Assembly (NCBI GenBank): GCA_034359265.1
Contig: CP136890.1
Span: forward strand, 41,576,501-41,640,500
Length of the DNA: 64,000 nt
Source of the DNA: Canna indica
Lineage: Eukaryota > Streptophyta > Magnoliopsida > Zingiberales > Cannaceae
Direction of reading: 5' to 3'
A program made the position numbers and the translations under genes. Below are positions 12,051 through 24,699 of this stretch, in pieces (within the stretch, counting starts at the first letter, position 1; each line of letters opens with the position of its first letter). The notes below the pieces were generated by a model. The model was not told the origin of the DNA. It was given only the letters and a program-made list of their open reading frames with translations, and did no database searches.

Positions 12051-12465
12051 TATGGTAGATGTTATTATAGGCAAACTCAATCAGGGGATGGAAGAGTTGT
12101 TTAGATAGCTTGTACCTAGCTGTCCTCATATGCTCACCATACAACAATCTTGAGGTAATCGAGGATAGCTTCGGTATCCAAATCTTCATGCTGCTTTTGC
12201 AACTCATCGGACATGGATGCCAACGTTATGCATCGAACAATGGTGTTATCTTCACTCCAAATTTCTTATAGCTTCTCATAAGTCGTCCTCTCTTCCTCGG
12301 TGTAATCCCCTTCCCCAAGGGGTGGCATCGGTACCGAAGAATCAAGAATGTGAGATAGATTCTCATAAATGAGGACAATCCTCAAATTTCGCATCCAATC
12401 GACGTAATTCGCTCCAGTTAATTTATTTTCATTGATAAATCAATCTAACGATGGTAAAGGTGGCA
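12051..12465 (-). pseudogene. Ty1/copia gag fragment
   Basis: From the ATG complement at 12465 the minus strand encodes a copia gag start: MPPLPSLD, a stop, then INENKLTGANYVDWMRNLRI, followed by EEERTTYEKL, ASMSDELQKQHEDLDTEAI and RTARYKLSKQL. These are the usual landmarks of plant copia gag. Stops (after LPSLD and EKL) and a frameshift near 12150 break it. It is cut at 12050, where gypsy integrase begins. The copia pol fragments at 2932-4240 and 6939-8081 have the same orientation and may be the rest of this element. Confidence 0.75.
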
Positions 12466-13946
12466 TGATATGCTACAAAGAAAATAAAGACATGAATGAG
12501 CTAAAATTCTACATGCATGTTTATTGAGGTATCTTAATTAATTATGTCTCCCACTAATTTTCGCGGTTCCATAATACCCTCCGATTTGGAAGCGGGAAGC
12601 CCTTGTTGGTAGACTTCCTTAGGGTAAAATGGAATCACACTTCTCCTACTCGGGGCTCTCATATAACATGACAAACCCTAATGGGTCCATGGGTAGGTAA
12701 CTCTTTACCGATCACATCACTATGTGACTTCCATAAGTTTTGCCTCTAGGGCAACCAAGGCCTTGTGTGTGCACAACAAACCAATGAGCCCTAGTTGAAT
12801 CGGACCCATCATTCGTATTCCCTAGCGATAAAACAACCACCCTTGAGTGTAGCTCAACAAGGTAAGTCACGTTCAAGCCGGTAGCAAAGACACAAAAGGG
12901 ATATGTGTCATATGAGGTGCAACATGTCTATTAGCACAAAAGAGCTTGTGTGTGCACAACAAACCTGTTGTGACAATACACACACTTGTCCCTCATAATG
13001 ATGGAAGGCGTGACCGATATTCTTAATATCTTAGCCATTCGGACTCAATATTATTGGAGGGTTTCTTCGTGCAATTATAATTTATCTAAGCAATCAACAA
13101 TTGAAACAAGAGCAATAAATAAAGCATAAAGTAAATAAGAATGATTATGGATGTTCTAAGGGTTCCACCCGAGCCACCGGGAGAACCAAGGCCATCATCC
13201 TAGGTTTTTAGGGAGCTCCGTCTGGCCAAGGCGCTGTCCAAAACCACCTTGTAGGTTGTCGATTCTATCAGTGCCTACCCGGGGTTCAAGCTGTCATCAA
13301 CATAGTTCCGAACACCTCCTCTCCGCGCGCGCACCAAAACGGGGCAGCAAGCGTGCTCGTCGCGAATCTGCCCCTAAACTTCTAATTTTACAAAACTAAA
13401 AGAAGAAGACCCCAAACAACCCTTGGGGAAAGGTGTAAGAAGAGGGAGAAGAGGACTACAATTAGAATTCTCAAGAGGAATGCAGGGGTTGCTGGCCCTA
13501 TTTAAAATATATAATGCTCAAATTTTATATATTTACAAGCAATCAACAAAACCACGTTTTACACACAGTCACATGCACATAGGGCTCATACATAATCATC
13601 CTTTCATGCATCTTAACAATTAAGAAAAGGAATGAAAAAAACAAAATCCAAAAATGCGCTATTCGGGTTACGTTTCCACCCAAAATGGTCCAAACAAGAC
13701 ATGTTGAAAATTTTGGTTTTCGGGGTTGTTCAACCATGAACCCATGGTACTCGTGAGTTCGAAATCTGTCCAAGACAAGTTTGGACAGTAGGCTACCACC
13801 CCGATTCATCGCATGAACTGTGGAGGTAAGAGAACGACTCAAGAACTCCCTAAAACAAAAAATCGATCAGCACGACGTTTAGGGAGCGAACAGTTCGTAA
13901 ATGCAACAACAACGCGTAATAAAAATTCCAAAAAAAATCTAAAGAT
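12466..13946 (-). mobile_element. Leader between gag and primer-binding site of the copia element
   Basis: About 1.5 kb with no usable open frame. On the minus strand a TTTCTTTGTAG sequence directly precedes the gag start, which could be a splice acceptor of a leader intron. Two stretches share the words TGTGTGTGCACAACAAACC (12752 and 12948), a local repeat. I found nothing else. Confidence 0.45.
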
Positions 13947-13959
13947 GGCTTTGAGACCA
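13947..13959 (-). promoter_or_regulatory. Primer-binding site of the copia element
   Basis: Minus-strand TGGTCTCAAAGCC, close to the methionine-tRNA type PBS (TGGTATCAAAGCC) of plant copia elements. It lies one base from the LTR edge at 13961. Confidence 0.65.
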
Positions 13960-13977
13960 ATGTTGGGATGGGAATAA

Positions 13978-14110
13978 CACTACTAGAATTTTCGTTGTCA
14001 CTGACGGCTCATGTCGTGGCTGAACCGTCGGCAATGACTATCACGAACGATGCGGACCGTGGCAAAACACAGTCACAAGTAATCAACAGCGATAGCCATT
14101 TGGTTTGTCT
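13978..14110 (+). mobile_element. CACTA-type terminal fragment
   Basis: Starts CACTACTAGAATTTTCG and has subterminal words typical of CACTA/En-Spm ends (TGACGGCTC, CCGTCGGCAATGAC, GCGGACCGTGGC). No matching right terminus was found, so it is one end only or a deletion derivative. Confidence 0.45.
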
Positions 14111-14202
14111 ACTTGGTTTGTCTCGTTTCTGGGTTCCGTCTTCACTAAGTCTACTTATATAACACTTTAAAATATATATATTATATAAGGATTACCCCCA
14201 TT

Positions 14203-14753
14203 TGGATTCAATAAAAATATCTAAAAAATCAAAATCCTTAAGAATCAAAATCTAGTTTTTGAGGTCTAGTACAAATTTCAAAAAAATGGAAATTTTCTAA
14301 TATTCCGGGTCAAATATGGGTATGCTAAAGGCTTCCAAAAATTCCTTTAAAATACCTCGTTATTTAGTTTTTATCAAAGGAACAATTATCGTCATTTTTT
14401 GTGTCAAGAAAATGTCTAGGTCATATAGCCCTCCAAGGAGCTCCCTAGGCTTAGTGAATTTCAGGGCGATTTCCGGGTTTTCATGTTTTGGGGTTCGGGT
14501 TTGGTTTTTGGGTTCTTATGCATCATCATGAGGATTTACAACATAAACTAGACACCCTAGACCTAAACTTTAACTTACCGAAGAATCCCAAGCGTCGACG
14601 AGCGTCCTTGCCGATTTCTTCGATTTTTTCGATCGCGGACGTCGTGCGCTAACTGACTTGGAACCTAAAAGTATTTCTCAATGAAACATTAGTTTCATGT
14701 TTGTTATCATCAAAATCGAGATTAAGACCAAGGTAGAAAACCATAGGCCAACA
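14203..14753 (-). mobile_element. Truncated copia-type LTR
   Basis: Minus strand begins TGTTGGCCTATGG, then CTTGGTCTTAATCTCG and TTTTGATGATAACAAACATG. The same family occurs at 20206 (+), 54956-55799 (+) and 57176-57730 (-). The far side is cut at TTTGGATTCAATAAAAATAT, nearly the same point as in the copy at 57176. Confidence 0.7.
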
Positions 14754-15966
14754 ACTCCTTCCTCGCGCATTCGTTCCTATATGAAACATCTTTCCTATTA
14801 TGTTCGTAAACGAGATTCGTGATCGAGTTGCAACATGTTCATGCTAGTAGACATATAGGGCTGCATTCGGACTTTATCTCCTAAGGTTGTTATGAGATTA
14901 GAATGTTATGTGTGACTCATTGGGCCCCACACTAAGCCAGTAGTGAGTTGTGCATAACGAAAAGTTGGATCGATAGAATGACTTCTATTCGAATCTTACG
15001 AGCCTCCACTAAACCCTTTTAGTGTGGTCGTGAGGGACTCCACTCACAAGTCAAGATTGACGTCTAGCAACGTGTCATGACTACTCAAATAGTGTGAGGT
15101 TCTATCTACAGGGATCGAACGACCTTCGGTGATTAGTTACCGTGCAACTAAATCCCTCGGTTATGATGTCCCGAAGTCGGCTAGGATATGAACAAAGTGT
15201 CAAACCCTAATATCAATTTATATGTATTCCACATGTCTAGATGTCATCTCAATAATAAAATGTTAGGAACATCTTCCTGACTTTCATGTCTACTCTAGCT
15301 AGAGATTCCCGAGTCGACACTTGTAGGGACACAAAGGACATTATCTCCTCTCACTAGAAGTAACTGATTTCTTGTTGGTTGTTCACCTACCTCCATGAAT
15401 GCTTCCCCATGCCCAGTAATACCCGACACATGATGCTGAGGGCCACATAGGAATAGAACCAAAGCAATGGGTCGTCACTCACAAGGTAACTATGAGAAAC
15501 TCAGGTCCAAAAACTACTTGCACCTACTATCACCCGAGGAATATCCTATTGACACTCATGTAAGGATTCCATTTTGTGTTCCTCATGCAGGTCCGTTTAG
15601 TGAACTTATTCCCTAATGAGCAACTGCACTTGTACATTAATGACGATTCATAGGTAACTGTGAGATCAACTACCCCTTATCGTATAGGGCATGTACCAAG
15701 TGCACTAGTCTATCCAGAATCACCAATCCCCTAATTGGTGATCCTACGACTAGGAACATTTAGAACATGGGCATCTGAATTCCAAATCTCACTAGCATGA
15801 TCTCATCATGGCCTCAGAATAATTTGCCTGGGTTCATGGGGTTTATCATAATCTGTAGAGTAAAGATGCAGCATATGATGAAAAAGTTATCTCATTAAGT
15901 TGATTACCCTTGAATAGTCCCTAAACACATCGACATGTGATTGGCTCAAGGGCACTATTTCTTTCA

Positions 15967-16194
15967 ATCTCCCACTTACACTTTAGCCAATCAACCTAGT
16001 ATCTATATACCAAATTTCCGTGGTGATCGAATATGCTATTGTAGTAATTAGTTTCATCCATATCAATGTCTTTCCGTCATCACCTCTTTTCAAGGACGAG
16101 GTGATACCGCCTTTTAAGAAAAGCAATAATTTTCACGTGATCTTAATTCCTTTCAAGAAAAATTTTATTTATAATTTCTCTGTGATTTAGCATG
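15967..16194 (-). mobile_element. 3' end of a copia interior with polypurine tract
   Basis: Begins with ATCTCCCACTT (polypurine tract on the minus strand) and continues with AT-rich non-coding sequence up to the left border of the gypsy LTR. No coding similarity is left. Confidence 0.5.
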
Positions 16195-17400
16195 CCATGA
16201 TGATAGGGGAGCTCGAGTCGAGTCTAGCAGTTCAATCGGAACTCGAATCGGAGTTAGAATGAGTTAGATATGGATTTTATAAGTCGAATTACTTAGGGGG
16301 CATTTTGGTCATTTGGGGTTTAATTAAACCCATAAAACCTCACCATGGGGCGTACGGCTAGGGGTTTAGCCGCACACCACCCGAGGCAAAGAGAAAGAGA
16401 GGGAGGGGCAACGCCGAGTAGGGAGGGAGCCGATTGGAGGCCGATTTCCGTGTGTTCGTCGGCGTTGCTCGTAGGAAGATCCTAAGGTTCTTCGTCCTCT
16501 CTGTTTCTTCCAAAAGGTGAGTGGAAATATCCCTCTTTCCCCCATCTCCCTCTTCTTGCCGTCGCCCCTATGAAAGAGGTTTTCTCATATATTTTTGTGG
16601 ATTTTCTCGTGTTCAATTTGATCAATAGATTTAATGATTTTTGCATTGTCGTCGTGGATTTTAGGTTTGGATTTTGGGGTCTTGGCTGCATGTTTCATGA
16701 TGAAATTTAGGGGAGCCGCCACCCCCTTCCTCCTTGGTGTCTTGCTAGGATTCTTGATGTCTTGATAGGATTCTTGGTTTCTTGAAAGGATTCTTAAATC
16801 TTGATGCTAGTCTTCGTCACTTGATAGAAGGGAAGGCTTGGAGCTTTAGGGTGTGCCGCCCCCTCCTAAGAAGCTCCCTAGGAATCCTAAGGGTAGGCCG
16901 GCCCCTAATGACTCATGTAGGCGACCTTGACACATGGTAAAACATAGAGACATCACAATAGGGAGATATCTACATATCATTAGGGTATGGTTAAATGTAG
17001 AGACCTACACTTAGGGAATTTATGGAACCTAGGTGCAAATAGAGACATTTGGTCCCTAGGGTGATCATTACATTGAGGAGACCCCATGGAGGCGTGTAGG
17101 GGCCAAACCCCCCTTTTTGTTGAAATGCTCGAGTAAGGGGTAGGCTGGCCCTATGAGATGCAGGTAGGGGTCACAAGGAGTTAGCTTACTATCGTTATGT
17201 GCTCGCTATGTTTTTAATACCTTGTGTAATGATTCTTCATGCCTAATATTGTTATTGTTTACATGTCTTGTTATGTTGATACATGCCCATGTCATGCGCC
17301 TACGATGGTATGCAGGTTGAGATATAATTATTTTTCTTATGACATGTGTTATGTGATGTATGGATATGATTATATATATTCATGGCATGTTCGTATTATG

Positions 17401-18862
17401 TGTTGGATAAATCTTGACACTAGAATGGGGGTTGAATAGTGTCAAGCCTCTTTTTAAATTTTCTTTTAACTCAATTTTATCTTAATTTAATGCAAGTATT
17501 CTTTAATGATTAATATGATCACAATTCAATAGCAATGATAAAGTAAGTAAACAAGCAATGCAAACAAGACTTTTTATAGTGGTTCGGCCAACCGCCTACT
17601 CCACTACCTTGGCTCCTTACCAAGGATTTCTAAACACTATTTTATAGAAATTATGTTTTCCTTTGAATACACTTGAGGACACCCTTCTCCCAAACTTGGA
17701 GAACACCTCAATCCTATTCACCTAGGCAAAACACAATTCTACAAAGATGACCCTAAGCGTTTCCTAGCACACCTAGCAAACTATCAACTTGAAAACAAGA
17801 TTCAACAAAGTATAAATACAAGGAAAGAGCTACAAAAAGAAAAATTGAACCAAGCTTCTTTCCACCGTCTTCTTTTTTTCAACTTACAACATGATAATGA
17901 CTACAATGAAAGTAGCACAGTTGAAGCAGAGAGAAGCAGCGCCTGGAAGATGTCAAGATTGGGAGCAGAGAGCGCGCGCACGGGTGAAGTTCTTTGAAGA
18001 CTTTTATGAACTCTTTTAATGCTCAAGTAGGATCACAAAAAGTGTTTAATGAATTTTGGTGAGGGGTATTTATAACCCCTCACCCGAACGGACCGTTCAA
18101 CGGGCGAAAAATCGATCGTTGAGCCCGTTCAGTCGCGATCGGTCGATCTGTCGGTCGACCGACGGATCGACCGCCAGTGCGACCGCTTGCAGCTGAGAGA
18201 GGTCGGTCGACTGACGGGTTGACTGCCAACAATTCTTTCGACATTCGGTCGACCGAATTGCTGCAGCCAATTGGGCGATAGAGGCCATCTTTAGGTCGGT
18301 CGATCGATTGGTCGACCGCTACCTTTCTGCCAACTTTTCGCCTCTGTCGATCGACCAACCGATCGACCGACGTAGCCCAGCTTATTTGTCCTTCGCCACA
18401 TTCGATCGACCGACTGGTCGATAGAATGGCTTCTACCAGATTTTTGTGATCTCCGATCGACCAGTCAATCGACCAAATGAGCTGCAACGCCATTTTATGC
18501 CTTGATCGGTCGACAGACCGGTCGACCGATCCCAAGCTGAGGATGATTAATTCCTTGTATTTTTACATGCCAATTCTAAGGGTTTGGTTACCAAGTTTCA
18601 ACTTGGATAATCTTACATTGTAGGCTAGGGATAAACTATTCTAGGGACATATTACATTAAATCTTCTTAACTTAATCTGGAGCCTTTCTTCAATGATTTT
18701 TTCTTCCATTCTTTTGAAGATCTTTTCCGTCGTCCCGTTTGAACGGATTTGGCAAGCGTATCGCAACGTCAACCTGAACTCAAAACTACACACTTGGATT
18801 AAATACATGTTTGTTATCATCAAAATAAAGATCAAGACTTAAGAGAGACCCTTAAGCCAACA
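17401..18862 (-). mobile_element. Solo copia-type LTR (-), 1,462 bp
   Basis: Plus-strand ends are TGTTGGATAAATC and CTTAAGCCAACA, so the LTR is TGTTGGCTTAAG...TATCCAACA on the minus strand. The flanks TTATG and TTGTG differ by one base and look like an aged 5-bp target duplication. Minus-strand TATAAATA at 18067-18074 is the probable promoter. GTGGTTCGGCC near 17582 and CACTAGAATGGGGGTTGAATAG near the left edge are shared with the related LTR ending at 55799. There is no interior, so this is a solo LTR. Confidence 0.8.
18097..18535. repeat. TCGA-rich palindromic repeats in the U3 of the solo LTR
   Basis: Some 430 bases upstream (on the minus strand) of the LTR's TATA box are packed with variants of GGTCGATCGACCG. 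Units such as GATCGGTCGACAGACCGGTC recur with short spacers of ordinary sequence. They are self-complementary and CpG-rich in an otherwise AT-rich neighbourhood. The minus-strand frame 18080-18535 encodes SVDRSVDRS-like repeats only because of them. Confidence 0.85.
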
Positions 18863-19959
18863 TTGTGGGTTATAATTATTTAGCATGAACATTATGGCTT
18901 TTAGACATGTGAGGTACGATGTATGGAGGGGCCAAGGTATGACCATAGCATATTTATGATATACCTGTTATGTGGATGTTATCATTCTCCTTAGTATGCT
19001 ATGTATGTGTGCTTTGCTTGATGCATGATCTCGGAAGCCCCACCGATAAGGGGAGGGTATGCCCCAAATAGACAGTGTTGCTATTTTTGAAATCCCGACC
19101 GTTGAGGGGAGCGTATGCCCCAAAGAGGCGGTCCTGAGATGGGTGGTAGTACGGAGGCCACACCGACTATCTAGCTTATGTGGCTAGTTGGACATACGTT
19201 CCGTACTCTATTTGGCCGACGGATCCCGAATGGCTTGCTTGCTATTGGGTGTGTTTATTGATATGACTTATTACTTATTTGATGATAGTTATGTTATCGG
19301 TTGATGTACTATGTTGTACATGCGGGGGATTGCGTATGGTTATACTATACATGGTTGAGATATTATTATGTTTTGTTGTTATATCATGTTCGGATGAGTA
19401 GATTTGCATGTTGGTAATCTTTTATGAGCTATACTCTTACCCATTATATGCTTATTTACTCATTGGATTTCTTATTGATGGATATGGTGATTTGAGGACT
19501 GATTCACTCACTAAGTCCTAGTTGGACTTACTCTTTATTGTGTTATCTTTTTCAGCATCTGAGCGTGATCAGAGAGGTACTGGGATGCAGTAGCGCAGCT
19601 GGTAGCGACGGGGACAACGAATCTCGTGACATATCGTGGTCGGGGTGGATACCCGAGTCTTAATTTGTTTTTATTTGTTTTATTTGAGTCATGTAGACTT
19701 GTGTTAGATTTTATTTCCGCAATGTTATGTTGAGAGATTTATTCATGTTTAAAAAACTTTATTTTTTAGAGGGGTTTTGAGCATTTAAATATTGAACTAC
19801 TTGGTTGGTGATTTTATGATATTCTATTTATGTTTTCAGCAATCGAAAATGGTTTTATAATTTGTTCAGGTCTTTAATTACATTCTGTGGTTTGGTTGGG
19901 TTAGGCTTCGGGGTACGTGTGGTACTCTGGCCGATCATGCCCGGGTTTGGGGTGTGACA

Positions 19960-20205
19960 TGCTCTGACCTCATTCTCTTTGGCGGTGGATTTATTTGTCC
20001 AGATGTCCTACATGGACTAAATCTTCAAGTTGATCGCCGAGCACTACACAATTCTCAATGGTGTGCCCGTAGGTGTCGTGGAATGCACACTTCTTGCTCA
20101 TATCAGCGTTGGGCAATAGCTTTTGCTTTCCCGCATTGACGGGGTATCTGATAAGCTTCAAGTGGTAGATGTCGTGAATGATGGTTTCCTTCCTAGCATT
20201 GAAAG
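19960..20205 (-). pseudogene. Tat-type gypsy gag, C-terminal half
   Basis: The minus strand encodes FNARKETIIHDIYHLKLI, RYPVNAGKQKLLPNADMSKK, CAFHDTYGHTIENC, VVLGDQLEDLV and GHLDK, then stops. The CxFHxxxGHxxxxC pattern is the zinc knuckle of Tat-lineage gag. Its N-terminal half is at 55805-56806: that half ends RYTPF, and this one resumes with (F)NARK through the shared target duplication GAAAG/CTTTC. The two parts are one gag reading split by the 35.6-kb insertion. To the left it is cut by the gypsy solo LTR that ends at 19959. Confidence 0.85.
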
Positions 20206-20325
20206 TGTTAGCCTAAGGTTTTCTATCTTGGTCTTAATCTCGGTTTTGATGATAACAAATATGGAACTAATATTTCATTGAGAAATTTTTCCAAGTTCCA
20301 TATCGATTAGCGCACAACGTCCACG
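20206..20325 (+). mobile_element. Left part of a split solo copia-type LTR
   Basis: Begins TGTTAGCCTAAGG, then CTTGGTCTTAATCTCGGTTT, TGATGATAACAAATATGG and GCGCACAACGTCCACG, matching the LTR at 14203-14753. It stops at 20325, where CACTACATC begins, and resumes at 54956 with the next expected bases. GAAAG (20201-20205) precedes it. Confidence 0.85.
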
Positions 20326-20343
20326 CACTACATCAATAATCGT

Positions 20344-21214
20344 CATTAATAGCATGCCATAAACGCTGTCATAAATAGTGTATAGCATTATCTGAAACGT
20401 TGTTAAATCGTACGCTATCTTATGTAGGGAGGTTACAATAGCGTTTCAAAAATGCAATCAAACCATGATCTATCACTAAAGAGAGCATATTAAAGATGTC
20501 ATACAAAAATATGTTTAATTTCAACTTGTCACAAAAGTAGGTTCTCAACTTATCAACAAACTACTAAAATCAAGAACATTACATAGATCAATATATAAAG
20601 AATATTTTTATATTAAATAAAGAGTACATTGAATAAATCCAAATTACTAAAACATAACATTATCCGAACTTAGTCAATATCAACAAAAGTAGATTAAGTA
20701 TTAAGTATACATAGTAACTAGCTTGTTATAGTCAACAAAAGTATATTGTATTGTCTTCTAAAACAAAAGTAGCTAGCTTGTTATGAAATATTCCAACAAA
20801 TGTGCTTTCAAGTGCTCTCACCTTTGAAGTTTCAATTCCATAACTGCATTAAAAAAAAAAATTAATGAAGAACTGCATAAAATTTTAATATTTTTAAATT
20901 CAGGTTAAGTTTAAAATTTAAAAGACTAAATTAGATTTCATATCAAATTATGATAAGAGTAAATTGAAAGCAAGTCATCAACCTCCACATAAGTACAGAG
21001 TTATGTATATTGTCTGTCTGGTTCTCGATTGACCCATGGAAATTAAATGAGGATCTTCATGAAATATGCTAGGTGGCATAATTTGATATGAAATTTCAAT
21101 ACAACAAAGTTTATATTTAAAAAATAGAAATTAAGACGTCAAGTGTCATAATGAATAAGAATTAGAATTCATCAAAACAAGAATCTAAAGTGATTACAAT
21201 AATCAGAAACTAAT
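20344..21214. other. AT-rich subterminal region of the composite element
   Basis: ATAGC/GCTAT words near the left tip (to about 20450) fade into AT-rich sequence with no open frame. I see no gene or further repeat here. Confidence 0.5.
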
Positions 21215-22116
21215 GGCCTGTTTGGTTAGCGAAACATATAAGAAAAATTAATGCCATAAGAAATTACATGAATTAAGAATACTAAAATATAAATAGATAA
21301 AGGAAAGATCTTACTTGAAGAGATAGAAATATAGCGGAAGCAATTTTCTGGGTCTCCAGAAATAACTAGATCTTCCTCTATATCACTTTCTCAAAATGCT
21401 CTACTTTGATGGGAAAAGCAACAATGAGCTAGGGTTTCTAATCCCTGATTATGTCATGTGTGTAGAGGGGACCTAGCCTCTATTTATAATTGATTAAATG
21501 GGTCCTCTCCATCACGAGCTTCATTAATCGGGCCCACACTTGACTAATTACCCCAATCATAATTAAGTATTCCGAGCTCAAGTCACATAGATCAAATTAA
21601 ATGAGCCAATATGCATCTCAAATAGGATCATAAGGTTAATCCGTTTAAATCAAAAACCACAATTGACCGTAGCCCACAAAAAGAATATTTAAAAATAAAT
21701 AAATATATATTTTAATTAAAAAAAATTCTAACATTCTCCCACTTGGGCAAGGTCAATTGCATAACTATAATTTGAAAATATTCATTTAAAAAATGACTCT
21801 CGGGTTAATCACAAAAATATGATCATAAGAAAAATATGATCCAATATGCAACACTTATTATGACTCTTATCAACAAACCAATAATATTGTATTATAGCAG
21901 TCATCACGTCATTCTTGGATATAAGACTTTCCATGGTCACGAATATCACTGACATTGCCGACAATTGTCATTAGTGTGGAGTGTAGTATGAAAATAGCAC
22001 TCAAAATGATCCAACAATACTAATGTTATTTTCATTGTCAGTCATCATACTTTCTCATACTTTCTCTTCTATATATACCTTTCGGCAAGAGAAAGCGTAT
22101 GGTTTCAAAAAACCAT

Positions 22117-22405
22117 CATGTCCCTATACTCAAATATGGTGTCAATTAGTGGACAACTTGATTCATATGATACCGAGTCTCAAATATGCAAAACACATAT
22201 TTATAAACAAAGTCATGATACCCTAGACTCAAATATGGTATCAATCAATGGATATCTTGATTCAAATGACACCGAGTCTCAAATATGCTAAACACATGTG
22301 CATAAACATAACCAACATGTCCCTAAACTCAAATATGATATCAATCAAGGGACAACTTGATTAAATATGACACCGAGTCTCAAATATGTTGAACGCATTA
22401 TTGTG
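22117..22405. repeat. Three ~100-bp tandem repeats inside the LARD-like element
   Basis: Units start at CATG 22117, 22214 and 22316. Each contains (A/T)ACTCAAATATGGT-like, TCAAT..GTGGACAACTTGATT-like and ACCGAGTCTCAAATATG segments. Spacing is 97 and 102 bases. Confidence 0.8.
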
Positions 22406-24699
22406 ACAACAAAAAATAAAATAAATGTATTATTAAGCATGCAGTAACATAATATCTAACAATCATGCATTAAATTATTCAATAATTAGCATAAATAAAC
22501 ATAAAACTCTCACTAATCAAACACATTAAAAGAACTTTAAAAAAGAACATATTTTCAATATGTCTTTCAAAGACTATGGGCCTAAGTCCCTTGGCGAAAG
22601 GAATATGCTAATATAAAAATTATTTTTATGTGTTCAACAATAATGTCTTCTTATTTACAAGATCTCTAACTATCAAAATTTTGATTCTAAATGTCTGGAG
22701 TCTTGTAATAAGATCTACAATGTGAAGTCATATATTAATATTTTTAGGTCAAATGGCTTAATATTCAACTAGTTACTAATTAGAAAATATGTTCCTCCCA
22801 CTGATCTTCACATATATATTAATCAATTATTTTTTTCACATCCTATGAGAGTCACTATCTCATCAACAAGTAGTTTTAAAACCAGTTAATCAATGGGAAT
22901 GCATTAGTTTTCGAGAACATGTCCCCTTTAGGCAGACTGATTTTCTAGACCAACGTACACTCTAATAAATTCATCATAATATGTTAGATTAAATTATAGG
23001 GCATGTAATATAATTGAAATTGATGCTAACCAAATATTACATATTCACCTTTAGGCAGAATATTCAATCACGAAATAAAACCTCGATGAGTTAAATAATG
23101 AGAATACACTAATTTTCGAAAATCTATCATCTTTGGTCAGACAAATTTCTAGACCAATGCACACTCTTCTAACTCTATTACAAAACTTTCAGTTAAAATA
23201 TCCAATAATTCTCCTTTGGGATAAACTATTGAATGAATTAATCTGAAGCATTCCTCGTATGATAAGAAAAACCACTAATCACTACAAGTAATTTCACTTT
23301 TGCAGTAATTACAAATAATAATCGGTGAAAAACCTTATACAGGAATCAATTGCCCACATGTCAAATATTCAAATCCATAATATATATTGCAAAATTGGTA
23401 CAAGAATAAAGCACCGTAATTAATAATGAATTTAAATCAATGATCAATTCAAATTATTATTTATGTTTATGTGGTTGTAAATTATGCTAATATCCACACC
23501 TAATTGTAGTTATATTAGGCTTCACATATATATAATGACATCATAATTTGCAATAATAAATTAACATTCATGCAATCCACATAACATAAAATGTACAACA
23601 ATATTATTATGTAAGTAATAAATCACATGGATTCTACATCAAGCCAAATGTAGCAAAATTTGAATATAATAATAAATTTTACATTAATAAATCATGAAAT
23701 TAATCATGCTGAAAAATTATGATAATAAATCAACTATATTGTGTCAATTCTATAATATTATTATAATATCAGGATGTCATTGCTGCATTAGGCCTAAATA
23801 AAACTTAAAAATAAGCCTATTTATAGTGAGTGCACAGAGCTTTTATTAGCAGCGAGCTGAAAAAAGTAGAAATAAACCAATAATAGTATTGGACCCATAA
23901 ACAATGTCCAACGGCCTAGTTCGATTCCGGCACAAGATATAAAGATTTATGTAGCAATATTAAAATTTGAATACTGCAATGAAGATAAGATAAAATTGAC
24001 ATCAATAAATCATGTGATCAATTATAAGATGATATTCAATATGATAAATTGCATAGTTCATATTGGGATCAAATTCATGATCCATATCATTACACAGGGC
24101 TTCCAAAAAATTAAATACAATGAGAAAATAGGCATATTAAAATTTAAATATTTCAACAATTGTTGAGACTACAAAAAAAACTTTCATCAATAGTGGACTA
24201 AGTAAGTAGAAACGCTTCACAAGCATTATTAGACTCAAATACATCCACATGTATTAAAATAAGTAATAATTCTATCATGTATTAATATTATATCAACTAT
24301 GCATGAAGTAAAATATAGCATAGCATGAAATACAATGATAAAATAATTAATGAACAATAAATTAAGTCCTCACACGAGGTAAAATATGTCATGAAGTACA
24401 ATAACAAATTGACATTCATAAATTTTGCATGAATTAAAAAATCAAATAATTATGTCAATAGATGTAGCATGACAATAATAAATCAAAGTCAATTATTGCA
24501 TGTGAGCAAAATTAATATGATAAATTAATCTATGTCATATAGACTCATGAGTGGGTAGATAATAATATTGTATTCAAAATTTCATGCCATGATCTAATTT
24601 TGAAGTAAATTGATCAAAAACATAGTGAACCAATTAAAATTTCATTGAATCATAATTGAATCAATCAAACAATGATCAATTAAGCATGAACAAAATGTA

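Larger units (their letters stand above)
13961..15966 (-). mobile_element. Copia LTR with nested insertions
   Basis: Left edge TGTTGGGATGGG next to the PBS; right edge CTATTTCTTTCA followed by ATCTCCCACTT, the complement of the polypurine tract AAGTGGGAGAT. Read on the minus strand, the LTR is TGAAAG...CCAACA. It therefore has an element's 5' interior on its left and an element's 3' interior on its right. Inside it are a CACTA-type end (from 13978) and a truncated LTR of another family (14203-14753). The LTR proper is mostly 14754-15966. Confidence 0.6.
16195..19959 (+). mobile_element. Gypsy solo LTR (+), interrupted by another solo LTR
   Basis: The right end is firm: GGGTTTGGGGTGTGACA ends at 19959 and is followed directly by Tat gag sequence, not a PBS. 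A likely start is TGATGATAGGGG at 16195. A core promoter ATAAAACC lies at 16332-16339, followed by a G-rich transcribed leader. Near the end are CTCACTAAGTCC and TTATCTTTTTCAGCATCTGAGCG, motifs shared with the LTR at 9049-11251. Without the insert at 17401-18862 the LTR is ~2.3 kb. Flanks at the two ends differ (TGCCA and TGCTC), so the left border or the duplication is uncertain. Confidence 0.6.

Noticed and set aside
18080..18535. 151-codon minus-strand frame with SVDR repeats as a novel repeat protein
   Set aside because: It is produced by the TCGA-rich array in the LTR promoter region; other frames are equally biased, and there is no start context or family match.
22117..22405. Spaced repeats as a CRISPR-like array
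   Set aside because: Eukaryotic AT-rich transposon interior, units of ~100 bases with similar, not unique, spacers. The same holds for the 26-bp and 48-bp minisatellites.
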